DNA of 64,000 nt from Lunularia cruciata (taxonomy: Eukaryota; Streptophyta; Marchantiopsida; Lunulariales; Lunulariaceae): NCBI GenBank assembly GCA_948567375.1, contig OX419758.1:32741001-32805000 (forward strand), written 5' to 3'. The position numbers were made by a program, and so were the translations under genes. Below the pieces are notes generated by a model. It made no database searches, was not told the origin of the DNA, and saw only the letters and a list, made by a program, of their open reading frames with translations. Positions 22,055 to 33,953 of the stretch are shown here, one piece after another. How positions within the stretch are numbered: position 1 is the first letter of the stretch; each line of letters begins with the position of its first letter.

Positions 22055-22359
22055 GGGGTTTCAGAAATAGTTTTATGAAGTTCTGTATATTTTCACATGA
22101 ATTATTACAAAACATTGACTAGATTGGTACAGGGTGCAGGTGGGGGAAAGAAAGAGTCCCACTACGGAGTTCTGGCCAAGTCCCTTATTATTAGCAAACT
22201 CCATAAGAGGTGGTTTGTCGAAAATAAGGAATATGGAGTTTCCCGTTGTCACACCATAATGCATTAATTACATATTACGGTTAATAAAGTGTTTGGTTTA
22301 GGGTGAATATGGTCTGCACCGGTTGCCACCTGGGTGTTAATTTAGGATTAAATGATATT

Positions 22360-22615
22360 TTGCTCATCGTTGCTTATCATTGCTTATCATTGCTTGTAGC
22401 CGCTCGATAATGTGTTAGTGATGTGTTAATTTAGGATTAAATGGGATTTTGCTCATCGCTGCTGGTTGTTGCTCATAGCCGCTCGTCGCTGCTCGTAACC
22501 ACTCAATGGTGCCCAAACCCCCTAAAGCTCGTTGGCACCCGTAGCCACTCGTTGGTATCCGTAGCCGCTTGTTGCTGCTGGTAGTCGCTCGTTGCCACTG
22601 GTAGTTGCTTTATAG
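22360..22615. repeat. Degenerate GCTCGTNGC-type minisatellite
   Basis: Repeated variants of GCTCGTTGCCGCTCGTAGCC and TTGCTCATCGCTGC in a roughly 10-20-bp rhythm. GC-richer than its surroundings. A roughly 30-bp piece, GTGTTAATTTAGGATTAAAT, occurs twice (about 22,335 and 22,422). Confidence 0.6.
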
Positions 22616-23007
22616 TGCCCGTTGATTTTGCATCCAAATGTGAGCTTGCATTGCAATCAAGTTTTTGCTAAATTTTTGTTGCCCCTTTGGAGTAAAATTC
22701 CTTGACCTCCATTTAATTTCTTGGTTGCTGCAAGAGGATGCAAATCATTTTTCCATGACTCGTGCTATCTCCCCCGCCGCACTAATCTATGAAAATGAAC
22801 CAACACACCAATGCAAAACTACAAAACCCACCGGTTTAATTTATTGATAGGAGTATTTGCACACAATATTTGCATTTGCATGTGGTGAATTTGGATCCGC
22901 CCAATTTTTTTTTCAAATCTCACTCTAAGAATCACCCACCAAAAAATGTGATAAGTTTCTCAAGAAGCCATATCATCTCTTTTGACAATCATTTATTTCA
23001 CTATGAA

Positions 23008-23208
23008 AATCCTAAACATCCATAATATAGTGTCTGATTTTTATAAATAAATGCAAATTGCATGTGATATATTATATAACAATTTAAGCTTAAACATCCA
23101 TAATACAGTGTCTTAGTTTTTTAAATAAATGCAAATTGCATATGATATATTATATAGCAATTTTATAAATAAATGAAAATTGCATGTGATATATTATATA
23201 GCAATTTA
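23008..23208. repeat. Tandem AT-rich repeat of about 80 bp
   Basis: A unit running from AAACATCCATAATA through TAAATAAATGCAAATTGCAT and GATATATTATATA occurs twice, followed by a partial third copy (about 23,010-23,090, 23,091-23,165 and 23,164-23,205). It lies wholly inside the inverted-repeat element. Confidence 0.7.
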
Positions 23209-23561
23209 CGAAGCGTTCATTTATTAGAACATCATCTCCTCCTCACAGAGTTCACTAAAAATAGTTACGAACTTTATTATTTATCCTGGATACATCTGTC
23301 AAAACTATTTCTGAAACCCCTGATGGAAGGAAAATGGAAAATATCGAGCCCCCTTGATTGACCCTGGCCGCTACCGGGCAAGGGTTACTAGTGTCCGTAT
23401 GCTAGTCGGCCCCTCATTGAAAGGGACTCTCACGAACACGAAAGCACAAAATTTTGAGCCTTAACCCTAGAAACGTCCGGCAATCAATTAATCATCCGGC
23501 AAGAACAGATAACAGATTTAATGTGCCGCTAAGGATCGCCTGAGCCGGATTCGTAATATAT

Positions 23562-23666
23562 TGTAACAGAATAAGAAGTAATAAAAACTGTTATAGTTGA
23601 GATTAGATTCATAATCTGTTATAATAGAGTAAGAAGTAAGAAACACTGTTATAGTTGAGGTCAGTT
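23562..23666. repeat. Imperfect 55-bp tandem duplication
   Basis: Two units, 23,562-23,616 and 23,617-23,666, share AATAAGAAGTAA, ACTGTTATAGTTGAG and the first bases TGTWA. No coding potential is seen. Confidence 0.55.
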
Positions 23667-26600
23667 CAGTGGACACCTAGAAATGTCAATAAAATTTTGA
23701 TTCCAAGCGTATTAACGCTTACACCGCATCTTACCTCTTAAATTTTATCTAAGAAGTAAGATAGGTCTTCTCATCCTTCTGTTATCCAATGCATGTCTTC
23801 AGGGATTCGTGAGCTATCTAAACCGCTTCGTTATCTTGGAAGTAACACGGACGCAAAGGATACATTTCAGAGGGAATAAATTAGTTATTCTTAACTCCAA
23901 GTCAGCACCTCGGAGTAAGACTTCCAGGAATTGATCAAGTATCCTATCCTTGCTTTCCAGATCAGGTTCATGAACTGTGCTAATGCCTCTGGCCTACCAG
24001 ATTTGATGCTGATGAAGAATTATTGCTCACTTGCTACCGCTTGGTTCGTCTCTGAAGTAGATTCAAGTGTTTATCAGTACAAGATAAGAACATGTAGAAA
24101 CCTCAAAGATTTGCGGATGGACATGGAATGATCATGAGATGTTGTGGTTTCTGTAGCTCTGCCCTAACAGTCAGTGGATTACTGTCACCCTTTGCTGGTG
24201 GAAGTGTTGCGGAGAAAGCGTGAAAAGGGGTACTCTGGTCTTATTGTTCTATCCCCTTTACACAGTATAGTACAATTTTTATCAGTGACCCAGTTGTGAC
24301 AGGAAATTTGGAAAGGCAGGATAAAACGCCGTGCGGAAAATGAGGACACGATTGACGGACACTGGCGGAAATTTTGATGTCATGACCGATTATAATACTA
24401 CTGTAGTTCTTGCAACTTGCTACCACAAACTATGCATATTCTGGCTCGTCCCAACGTGATTTGGATGTCTTTTGGTTTCGTCACGCAGGAAATGGTGATG
24501 AGGTTCTGTTGTCTTACAGTTTTGAAGTTAGCGAATTTATGATTTATAGCAGGTAAGGATAATATGTGATTGTCTCAACCCTGTCCGTTACAGCTGTGAG
24601 ACTCTACTCGACGAATTATCTGCAAGTCTGCGAGTGATTTATTTTCCGACATTTTCAATATCAGCATTTCAGATTCATAATGCTTACACTGCGGAATCAG
24701 TGGACATACTGGAGGAGTTTTAACATGAGAATAACCTTAGAACAAACCCACGTTCGAAATGAAGTATTCAAGATTCAGATTAAGCATCTCATTTACTGAA
24801 TCAATTCCCTAGTTTATATCATAATAATATATTTATTCTCTAATTTATAATATTAGTATATCTACTCTGTTTACGAAGGAAGAAGGTGTAACATACCTCC
24901 TTCTTTCTAACGTTCCACTTACCTTGCGATGGCTCCGATGCTGTCAAAGTGGCTTCTTGTTGTCAACATTTATGTGGTTTCTGTGTTGGACGACCCGTTC
25001 AAAGCAGAGGCTTGACTCTCGTTTCTCCTACGAGGAGGTAACCTCGGAAATCTTAGTAACTACAGACTGCAATACCAATAATGACCAGACGATGGATCTT
25101 TCACCATATAAATATTTTGGCAGCATATATCTATCGTGAGATTTCGTCAGATTAGACACAGTATGCTGGCGAAGTCCCTGGGCGTAACAATCAGGACGCG
25201 GAATGCCAGTCGCAGATAAAGTTCAGATTATTGCTAAGTCTTCATATGGACAGAGCAAGTTGACAGCTTCAAGCTGAACCGGTTGGATCTGACCTTCTAC
25301 AATCTTATCAACGCACTCAATCTGTGCGCGCAAGTAGCAAATTAAATCTTCATGAAGTCAGCAAGGAAGTTAGTCCTTCGACTTCGATATTTGCATTCCC
25401 TGACGAGGAGAGCATGTACTACCCTCTTCCTAGCTAAAATCGATCTAGTTGTTTGTCAAACCAGTAAGCTACGGCATTTGGGTGGCAAGGAGCTATGGTT
25501 CTTAACCTGCTTTCTTAACTCCAGTTAGAATCCAATATATAAAGTTAGTTGCTGAGGACAATTTACTTACAGACCAAGTTCCTCATGCCCTCTAGTTATT
25601 ATTGCGTCAGTTTGGATGAACTCAGTGAACTTAGTCCTTGTGATACCTGCTTTAACCTCAGTTCCGCACCATCACATGAAGTTAGTTCAATTACTTTCTC
25701 TGCAAACATGTCACATTGATTGTGTGATGAATGAAATATCCAAAGGTTAGCGATGGCGAAACAAGGGTCCACTGTACGGGTCACGAGGTCAGCTTCAATT
25801 GTTATCTACCACAGCCTGATGTCTTACCAGATCCACATCAGATGCATGTACTGCTACATTAATTCTGCGAGTCACCACCATCCACAATGTTGACCCAACG
25901 ATCTTAACATTGGTTGACCTCAAATCTTCGCATGGACATGTCATGTATCAGCAGATGCTCAGCAGAACATGGACGGGGTTAGGGTATTCGACGATTCACT
26001 ATGCATAGGAGATCCTTCATAGCTTAAAGATCCTTGTATGAGTGGGGATACTGGCTGGGTTTGAAGAAGTTGCAGGTTGCCGGAATCTTATATGGTTGGT
26101 AATTGCGCACGCTCAATCTAATCACAGAGAATTGACAATGTTTGACAACCAGAGACATAACTGGCACCAAGACTGGCCCTCCTCACGGGCCGTCTCCCAG
26201 AACCACCGTACTAGCACGTTTATACCGAAGACTGTTGCAGCTTCAACCAAGGGCTGAGGAAGATGGCCAGCGAAGATGTTCAATGACTTTGTGGTGTGGG
26301 GATCCATCATCATCTCCTGCAACAGAACTGTATAACGCTCCTCCATCTTAAACCCCCAGCCACCTCATTCCAGCGGGTAGCACTGAGAATTTCGGCAAGT
26401 TCGCAGATCATGCAGCTATGCTGCAAAAACTGTCTCCTCGGGAACCCAATATGTGAGATGTAACCTGAGCTACGTCAACAATAAATCCTTCTGCCACGAT
26501 TCCACTCCAGTTCCGGTGCTTTCAACTGGTTAACTGAGGGATTGACTCAACAAATGATGCCCTTAAATTCTATGCTATCTCATGGGCCTGATAAAGCGAG

Positions 26601-29455
26601 GTCGTGTTCTTGTCCAGTCATGTTGAAGCGTAAAATTGTGGGAGATCTTGAAGCTCATCGGCATAATTCATGCGCAAATCAGATTCTCCAGGAAACGACA
26701 AATCGGATCTCACGACCGACTCCACCTTCGCGGGGTTTCATGAAAGACGACGTTGAACTTCGAGATCCTCATCTCAAAAGCGGGAAGATCCTCAAACTTC
26801 TTCACATTGTCAAGCTTGTAATCAACACAAAGTCTTAATGAATAAGTGAAAATGCAGTTAGCTGCTGGTCGTCCGCTATGTTTGTTTTACCGTCCGCCCA
26901 GAGACTCTTCAGAGCCCATGCAGCATCTGCGAGATCATGTGTGCGAGAATCAACAATTTCATCGACAATACTGATAATCCGACTTTTTCCCAAACGAGAT
27001 GCTCTCCCGGTCACGTAGTACAAATTCCCGATTGAACCTCCGATTACCAGTATCCCGCATTCATCACCGAGTCGTGGCTGTGGTTACCTCCCCGCGGACG
27101 GTAATTGGCGTGCATTTTATCGTCTTTAGAATCTTGCCTGGATTTCATCAACCGTCGAGAATCTTTCCCGGACGTCCCCAGCTACGTGGGATCCGGTCGC
27201 AGGATGTGAACTAAAGCGAGTTCCAAGTTTCTCAACTCCCATACCCTAATTTCTTCAAATTAAGTGTACTCTCGCTAAGTTGCGCCAAGGGAGACTGCAG
27301 AAGCTCCAAGACACGGTCGATACTGGACAGTATCTAAATTTCTAATATTTTGGAGATTTACACAAGAAACAAGTGAGTGTGAAGTAATCACCCTACAGGC
27401 ACATGCTATTGTCAATCAGTGCGAAATTCTTGTCCATGATGTATGAAGAACAGTTCCAATACTTGCATCTAATATGAACTCTAGATTTTGAATCAAACAC
27501 ACATATACCTACTCTATTGAAGAAGAAGAATCTCTTTATTATCTTATTAACGGTTGTACGACATACTAAGGAGGGTATACATTAACACTGAATTAATTAT
27601 TTTTCCTGGCTAACTTTATTTCGGCATAGGACACGCCTTACAAGAAAATAAGGACCATATTAGTGGCTTTCATTGTTTTATATTATGGGATTGTTATGGT
27701 AGATACTTATCTATGAGTATCTAATTGTCGGGCGTACACTTGAAAAGGCTCTATACGGATCATTTTATGGGAGTTTCTTCGGTAGTTGAAGTAGTCTATT
27801 CAAAAAAGAAAGAAATCAAAACTATGGACGTTCTACCCAACAAATTTTACGTGTCATCTCCAATAATCACCCATAAACTGTTTGCGCAGAATCGATACAA
27901 ATAGTCAGGATTCATTAGTGATATGCTTAGGATTCAGGTTATTCAATGAGAGCTAAACTTCAATATGAAGTAACTCACGTTTAGTGTCAATGGTTTACAA
28001 GTATTGAAGGCTAAAATCTACTCGATAGTACCACTGAGAACTGATTGAAGCATCTTTTTGCCTTGTTGTTTTTTTTTTTTTTTGGCCTTGTCTTCTTGTA
28101 ATAATCTTTACAGATTGTAAAATGAACCGTACCATGTTTAAGGTAGGACGAGTTCATAGCGTTTTCCAAAGTACCAATGTCCAGACGCTTCGTCGGTTGT
28201 AAGGTCAAGTCAGTCGTAGCTATGGGTGGAGCCATAACTTTACTACAAGGTAAAATTTCTCAATAATGCCACCTCGTATGAGTAACATTTCACATTAGTG
28301 ATCAAGAGTTTTGGAACATTTAGTCTACAATGAATTTACTCGATAGTTATACATCACTAAAAAATGGCGACATAGTAATGTCAAAAATAAAATGTTTAGT
28401 ATACACAAAGAATATTTTTCTAATAAATCATAGTAAGGAAGTATAATTAAGTATAGTGATATGGTAGTGTCAATAGTAATTGCGAAAAAAGGAGGATTTC
28501 CTAATTAAATTTGGAATCGATTTAGTATACATGCCGTCTTCTTAAATAAGGTCTTTCTCCTTCTCCTTTCAGATTTTAAAGATCATCCGCGGATGCGTTA
28601 CCAAACGCTTCAATGCTGCTTGCTCAATGGTGGGGTGGTTTATTAATGTTTGTTTCCAATATCCAAATGTTTGCGCTTCTTTGCATCACCAGGCACCTAC
28701 GTAGAAAATCATATAGAAGAAAACACGCAACACTAATTACCGAGCGACCAAAAGGGAGAATATATAACAAGGGAGAAAAGAAAATGGGTAGAGCAAAGTT
28801 TACCAAATTCTTTAATCTAGAACATTCAGAAAGGTCCGTTAGAAACAATTATTTAGGAGGCTGTACTTGTCCGTATAGGCGGAAACAAAAACCTGCGCTC
28901 GAGCGAGTAATAACCTCCCAATAGTAACGACTACCCCTAATACCAAAATTTAATGCTAATGTCAATGTATAACACTCGGCTTTTACCTATTTTTTCTTTG
29001 AGTCGTGTGCTCGATTTCCCCTTGTCCAACTCTTGGTACCGATGTGTTCTTTATTGCTTTTCCTTCGGGGTATACTATTTGGACCTTTTTGGCTTTTCAC
29101 ATAACTATGTAGAGATTTTACTCTCGAGTTCTTGCTATTACATTATACTGGTTAACAGAGTGTAGACAGAGAACACCGTCACTTGCGCACAGAGGAGTAA
29201 GTAAAGGATTGTATATCCATATAGTTGTGCCAGATATCTAGTTTTACAAGTATGGTAAGAGAGTGCCATTTTCTGTGGGTGCTTCAGAATCCACAAAGAA
29301 TGCGCGAGCCATTATTAATTACGTCACTTCAAGCTCAGCAGTTTTTATTGACACCCAACTCACACAGTGTGTAAGGACCTCCTTAGTTCACTCTAAAGAG
29401 TAAATTGGGCAGTTAGCTTTCCTAACATTGAATTATTGGTTTCGCTACTTGATGA
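23667..29455. other. Long unassigned stretch
   Basis: No retroelement coding, RNA gene or convincing gene was found in nearly 5.8 kb. Base composition is more even in 24-27.3 kb than in the retroelement flanks, and 27.5-28.6 kb is AT-rich with a 15-bp T run (28,069-28,083). Open frames are short (under 105 codons) and without recognisable motifs. It could be single-copy intergenic DNA or very old repeats. Confidence 0.35.
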
Positions 29456-29491
29456 AGAAAAGGCGACCGGGTAGAAAACAAGAAGGATTGG
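29456..29491 (+). repeat. GGCGACC module, copy 1
   Basis: GAAAAGGCGACCGGGTAGAAAACAAGAAGGATTGG, matching the first about 35 positions of a module that recurs at 30,061, 35,217 (inverted), 35,328, 36,456 and 42,368. Confidence 0.55.
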
Positions 29492-30060
29492 TCATAATTG
29501 GTCGTACGTATATGATTGTCCTGAAATTCATCATGATCAGAGAATGTGCAAGAGGATATCTTGAAGGGCGATAGCCATCAGGACAATTTTGGTGATCTCC
29601 TGCGATGCAGTTTCCTCATTTCCTAACCTGAACCCAGAGGTGATTTGCTAGTTAATGATTTGAACCGTTCGAAACTAAAGTTAGAAGCTGATACTGATTG
29701 GAATTGAAAAATAGTATTTCATGGACGCCAAACCAACAGCTCCCGGATTCTTCGTAGTCATCAGGAGAATCCTTCGATATCCAACTGAGAAGGCTAAAGT
29801 TGAAACCTGTGCAATCAGAAAGATCAAAGCCAAAGAACATGACTCATTCTGGTCTGACGAGACGTGATGACGGAGAAACCTAAAACTCGGACTACGAGTG
29901 GACCGTCCATAGCCTACGAGCGGCTAAACGGATGTTTGAGCTCAGAAAACTTCAAGATTGGCGGAGTAATCCAGAAATCGAATCTACTAGAATCTCAACG
30001 CAGTTCTGGGACATAAGACTTAGGCTACATCAATGGGATGTCGATAGTTCCAAGAAAACC

Positions 30061-30168
30061 GGAAAATGGCGACCGCGGAGGAAAAACGAAGGATGGGAAG
30101 ACGCCATCAAGCCCGTACAAGGGAGAGACAAAAAAAGGTAACACGGGGCTAAGCCCCAATAGAGGGGA
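30061..30168 (+). repeat. GGCGACC module, copy 2, followed by the GGGGCTAAGCCCC palindrome
   Basis: 30,061-30,114 carries the long form of the module (GGCGACCGCGGAGG, then GATGGGAAGACGCCATCAAG). Thirty bases later AAAAAGGTAACACGGGGCTA begins a second shared motif whose core GGGGCTAAGCCCC is a perfect 13-bp palindrome around one A. The palindrome motif recurs at 33,885. Confidence 0.6.
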
Positions 30169-30580
30169 AAAGGGAATGCACTAGTACCTTATGTAAGCCA
30201 CTTGGAGACATGTTGATCGATAGTATAAAAGCATGTACATTACGAAGCGACCACTCAGACGTACGCGTTTTGTTCTGAAGGTGACGGACTGGACCCAGGA
30301 ACTGCTTCAAAACATGCATATATTAACGTTGTCCGCAAAGTCGACAAAAGTTAAACCACGATTAGAGGTAATTATCACACACGTGTGTGTACATTATACT
30401 GCGAGTTCTGCCAAACTCATAGACACATCGAAATTCAGCCTCTTATGAGTTTACTGCGAGTTTGTTCGGGGAACTTTTAGTCGTCTAGAGCAAACTTCTC
30501 ATCTAGATCAGACTTATCGTCATTGTTCGCACTTTGAAATCTGTCATCAAGTATCGTCATATTCCCTTGAGCATGCACCT
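30169..30580. other. Unassigned sequence
   Basis: No feature recognised between the repeat modules and the 93-bp duplication. Confidence 0.3.
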
Positions 30581-30766
30581 CGCAACGTCGAGTTTGACCC
30601 CAATTTAATCCCAGATTTATATATTCCGTCACCTCCATTTCTCACTAGATTGAGAAAAACTGGCTTTTACTTTCGCAACCTCGAGTTTGACCCCAATTTA
30701 ATCCCAGATTTATATATTCCGTCACCTCCATTTCTCACTAGATTGAGAAAAACTGGCTTTTACTTT
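30581..30766. repeat. Near-perfect 93-bp tandem duplication
   Basis: Copies 30,581-30,673 and 30,674-30,766 differ at one base (CAACGTCGAG against CAACCTCGAG). The unit length is a multiple of three and the unit has an open forward frame (SPPFLTRLRKTGFYF appears twice), but there is no sign that the frame is a gene. The low divergence shows a recent duplication. Confidence 0.88.
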
Positions 30767-32639
30767 GCGGACGACGTTATTGTCTCTCTCAATCTAAGAT
30801 CCTGGCGATCTAAGATGAAGTTCTGGTGCGCAACGACTTCAACATTTCGTCTCTGAACTTTATCGCACGTACACAGACAGCTGCACAACTTTTCTCAAGG
30901 CTGTCTGCGGTTTCCATATCTGGGTCTGCACTAGTAGTACTGTGTGGTGACTAAACCTGCATCTTTTGATGTCAGAGCTTGCAAAACTCTCCTCGACTTG
31001 TTTGGCATGTTTCGTACACAGAGAATGTTCGATGTTCTGGTGGAAACTTGACTCCATTCAAATATTGTACCGTCAGTTTCGAGTAAAGTTTTTGGGATTC
31101 CTGTTACAAGAAGTTTGTTTGACGAGATCCCATACCTCCAAATCTTGTCGACGTAAAGATTTATGAGAGAACGAGAACGAACGGGAAATTACTACTGAAA
31201 GTACCTGAGTTTGAAGTTGATGAAGCAGGCTTACGTGCAATTGTCAGGTCCTGCGGCTCATGTTAAAAAGTGGATGGAACGGAAAAAGTTCATCCTCACA
31301 AGCAAAGCTCCTTCCTCCAATATCCGTTTAGCAAGAGGATGTCAGAATTCTTTCGGTCGCTAAACTTCATAAACCCTGAGGAATATGACGCTGTGATAGA
31401 CCAGTAAATTTAATCCATTGGGAAACTCAGAACGATTGCACAATGACGCAGTCTAAGTTTCTGCCTGCATGTATTTCGTGCAAGTCGAAAAAATTCGCCC
31501 TCCGTTACTCCACGTCCGTGTCACACACAGTACCACACATTATCATCTTGACATAGGATAATCCTAGTCCTACAATATATGTCTTTCCGTTCTATAACGC
31601 CAACTTAAGCCCGCATTAAAGGAGTCCATTGATCGAATAAAAGGTTCTACATTCGTTACCTTGATGACAAGAGGCCTGGAGAGAAGGTAGGCCAGAAAGA
31701 GTGACTAAGGTGGAGCTCCAAGTCTTTAAATGTGCTCTGCAATTGGGAGAATGAATCCATACTATCAGGGATTCAATCAAGTATAGGAGGATCTAGGTAA
31801 GGTCTCCTCCATCTTTGGGCGAGTGGGGCAACGAAATAGTCAAACCCAACAAGCGGATGAGCTGTCTGCGGTTCCTATATCATATCCAAGAGTCAAGTTA
31901 AATAAGGTTCACCCAAGCTTCATGTCCAGTCATCCTCAATCTGAACAGTGAAATTCTCTGTTGTAACAGTCGAAGTACTTGGAACTCGTCCACATGCAAT
32001 TTATTCGGGACTCCTCCAAGGTAGAGACACTTTTTGACATCGTTATTTATCGAAATGTCTCCAGAATGATAGCTCGTTTATATGTCTAAACCCTTAACAC
32101 TTCTATACCGGCACCCTCTTTGCAAGGCAAACAGTTGGCTTCCACCCGATTATGAACAGTATAATTACCATTCGAGCTTTCTCGGCCATGACTAGCCGGG
32201 AGCATCTGATAACTACCATAACGGTCCACAAAGGGCACAGTCCCATCATATGTAGTTCCGCAACATCTTTCTGCCGTAACTTCATACTAAACAGTAATAT
32301 ATGTGCTCTTTGCTCTCTGCACACGCGATCATCGCCACATGCTATTGGGGCAGATGGTTTTCTCGTAGACATACATAATATACATCTTCTGCTTGGTCCC
32401 GGTGACACTCTAGACACCAAACAGGGAGGTGTCTCTCACGGTCAAGAATATTAGAACCACGTGCACAACACGAGCATCAGGACCTACCTTTCTTTTCTCT
32501 TTTCCTAGACGAAGTCAAAATAGCTACTTTCTCGCACCGATGAAGTTTCACATAGGTTTGGTCCACCCATCTGCATCTTCATTACTCAATTGGGAATGTG
32601 GTTCTACACTAGATGCAATAGCGGTCCATATGACATAGT
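30767..32639. other. Unassigned sequence
   Basis: Short ORFs on both strands only, the longest about 105 codons (32,103-32,420, minus) with no motif. The part next to 32,640 may hold the decayed zinc-finger-like region that normally precedes the LINE C-terminal domain. Confidence 0.3.
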
Positions 32640-33880
32640 GTTCTTTTGGAGGACAAGAGTATAACTACTCATGATGCTATTAGGGATATAGTGTTTGTTA
32701 TGGCACGAGAGAGTGGATACTTGGCTTGGATGGAGAGTTCGTATGCCTTGCAGACAACACGTGTGAAGGCAGACTTATACTTGGTCCGAGATGATCAGAT
32801 GATAGTAGTGGATGTCGTGGTTATAGACCCTATGCGAGATACAATTGGAAGGAGTGATTACCCATCCCCTAGATGGGCGGTGAGTGTAGCAGCAGGTCGC
32901 AAGGTCTCCAAGTATAGGTGTAATACTCCGAGGACAAGAGAAAAGAGAAAACACAGATTGCACACTCAAACATTCGATGCCCCAAAGGAGCACCTTCTCT
33001 TTATTATAGAGACAAAGAAGACCTCCTCCAAAGAAGCTCCACCATAGGATTAGGAACCCAGACATGTCACATGTCCGCAAGCTCCACCCTTGGATTACTT
33101 ATTTGGATGGGTGACATGTCTGGTCTAGGTCCTATCTGGTTGGTCAAACAAGCTTTGACCGGAGGGAATCTTTTAGGGAATCTTCAGGTAGGAATCTCAG
33201 AATCACGTGAGTAAGGTACCGTTGGAAAGCTCTCGATAAGACAAAGCAGGCAGAGGGAAGGCCAGCCTCTCCTCTATTGGGGGGGGGGGGAATTTGTACA
33301 TTTTTTAGGCCTAATTCATCCGTTTAGACCTCCAAAATTACCTTCAGAGATTTCAGGCATATTTCGGTTCCTACTCTATTAGTAGAAGTCCCCTTTTGGT
33401 GATACCTCTTTCTGATCTGTTTAGTCCATCATGTGTAACATCCTTCCAGATGTTACCAACCCAATTCTCACCTTTAAATAATATGTCTAGCTATTGGTTC
33501 TAAGGTTCTCAAGTCTATTTCGGTTTCTGCCCTATTAGTAGAAGTACTCTTTTGGTGATACTTCTATCTTATCTATTTTGACCATAATGTATAACATCAT
33601 TCTAGATGTTACCAAACCAAATTTCACATCTAGATCATATGGCTAGCTCTTGGTATTACAATAGGCGTATGCGGTGAGCTCACCTCTTTGTTCCTCTAGC
33701 CTTGGAGTTATAGGGAGCAATGGACACTACGTTCTACACATTTTTCAGGGAATGCATGAGAGCTTATCATGTTAGGTGCACGGGGTACCACTCTCACTCT
33801 CATACTTTGTAGCATATTTTAGACAACATGTATCCATTGCTCTGCAGCGTGCAGTAGCTGGTGCAATCCATTGGAGATGA
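32640..33880 (+). pseudogene. LINE-like C-terminal (nuclease-like) remnant split by a solo LTR
   Basis: From about 32,655 the frame reads ITTHDAIRDIVFVMARESGY, then VKADLYLVRDDQ and VVDVVVIDPMRDTIG, then KYR just before the inserted LTR at 32,919. After the LTR the text LALEL*GAMDTTFYTFF (about 33,690) continues the same domain. THDAIRD...RVDIVL...DVVIADP...FLPLAIE is a pattern I know from the C-terminal part of plant non-LTR RT proteins; the D...VDV core looks like a restriction-type nuclease. The copy is dead, and the RT portion is absent. Confidence 0.6.
32914..33665. mobile_element. Solo LTR 1 with ATAGG target duplication
   Basis: The LTR is 32,919-33,660 (742 bp), TGTAATACTCC...GGTATTACA, with an 8-bp terminal inverted repeat TGTAATAC/GTATTACA. 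ATAGG stands on both sides (32,914-32,918 and 33,661-33,665). A related copy is at 44,765-45,515. The 3' part is an internal tandem duplication with a period of about 156 bp (ATTTCGG at 33,361 and 33,517). It has a poly-G tract near 33,281. This family is unrelated to the LTRs of A-E; the strand is unknown. Confidence 0.9.
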
Positions 33881-33884
33881 AAAA

Positions 33885-33953
33885 GGTAAAATGGGGCTAA
33901 GCCCCAATAGAAGGTATGTTACAAGGACAGAAAGGAGTATACCACAATGTCCT
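33885..33953 (+). repeat. GGGGCTAAGCCCC palindrome module, copy 2, joined to a second module
   Basis: AAAAAGGTAAAATGGGGCTA... repeats the motif at 30,137-30,164 (AAAAAGGTAA, palindrome core, AATAGA). It runs directly into AGAAGGTATGTTACAAGGAC...CACAATGTC, which occurs again with hardly any change at 35,281-35,323. Confidence 0.6.

Larger units (their letters stand above)
22055..23320. mobile_element. Possible non-autonomous DNA element with 20-bp terminal inverted repeats
   Basis: GGGGTTTCAGAAATAGTTTT at 22,055-22,074 is the exact reverse complement of 23,301-23,320. The roughly 1.27 kb between has no transposase and holds two internal repeat blocks (22,360-22,615 and 23,008-23,208). No clear target duplication is seen at the ends, so the superfamily cannot be assigned and chance or a more complex origin is possible. 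Confidence 0.5.

Noticed and set aside
22360-22615. Short regularly spaced repeats considered as a CRISPR array
   Set aside because: Units are degenerate and contiguous, without unique spacers, in a eukaryotic context.
24240-27240. Possible minus-strand gene made of short protein-like frames
   Set aside because: Frames are short, shift often and lack motifs or convincing splice signals; not enough to call a gene.
28069-28083. 15-bp T run, considered as a LINE or retrogene poly-A tail on the minus strand
   Set aside because: No RT or gene sequence adjoins it and no target duplication was seen.
33281-33292. Poly-G tract, considered as a G-quadruplex element
   Set aside because: It is part of the solo LTR family, varies in length between the two copies, and has no repeated G-run spacing.
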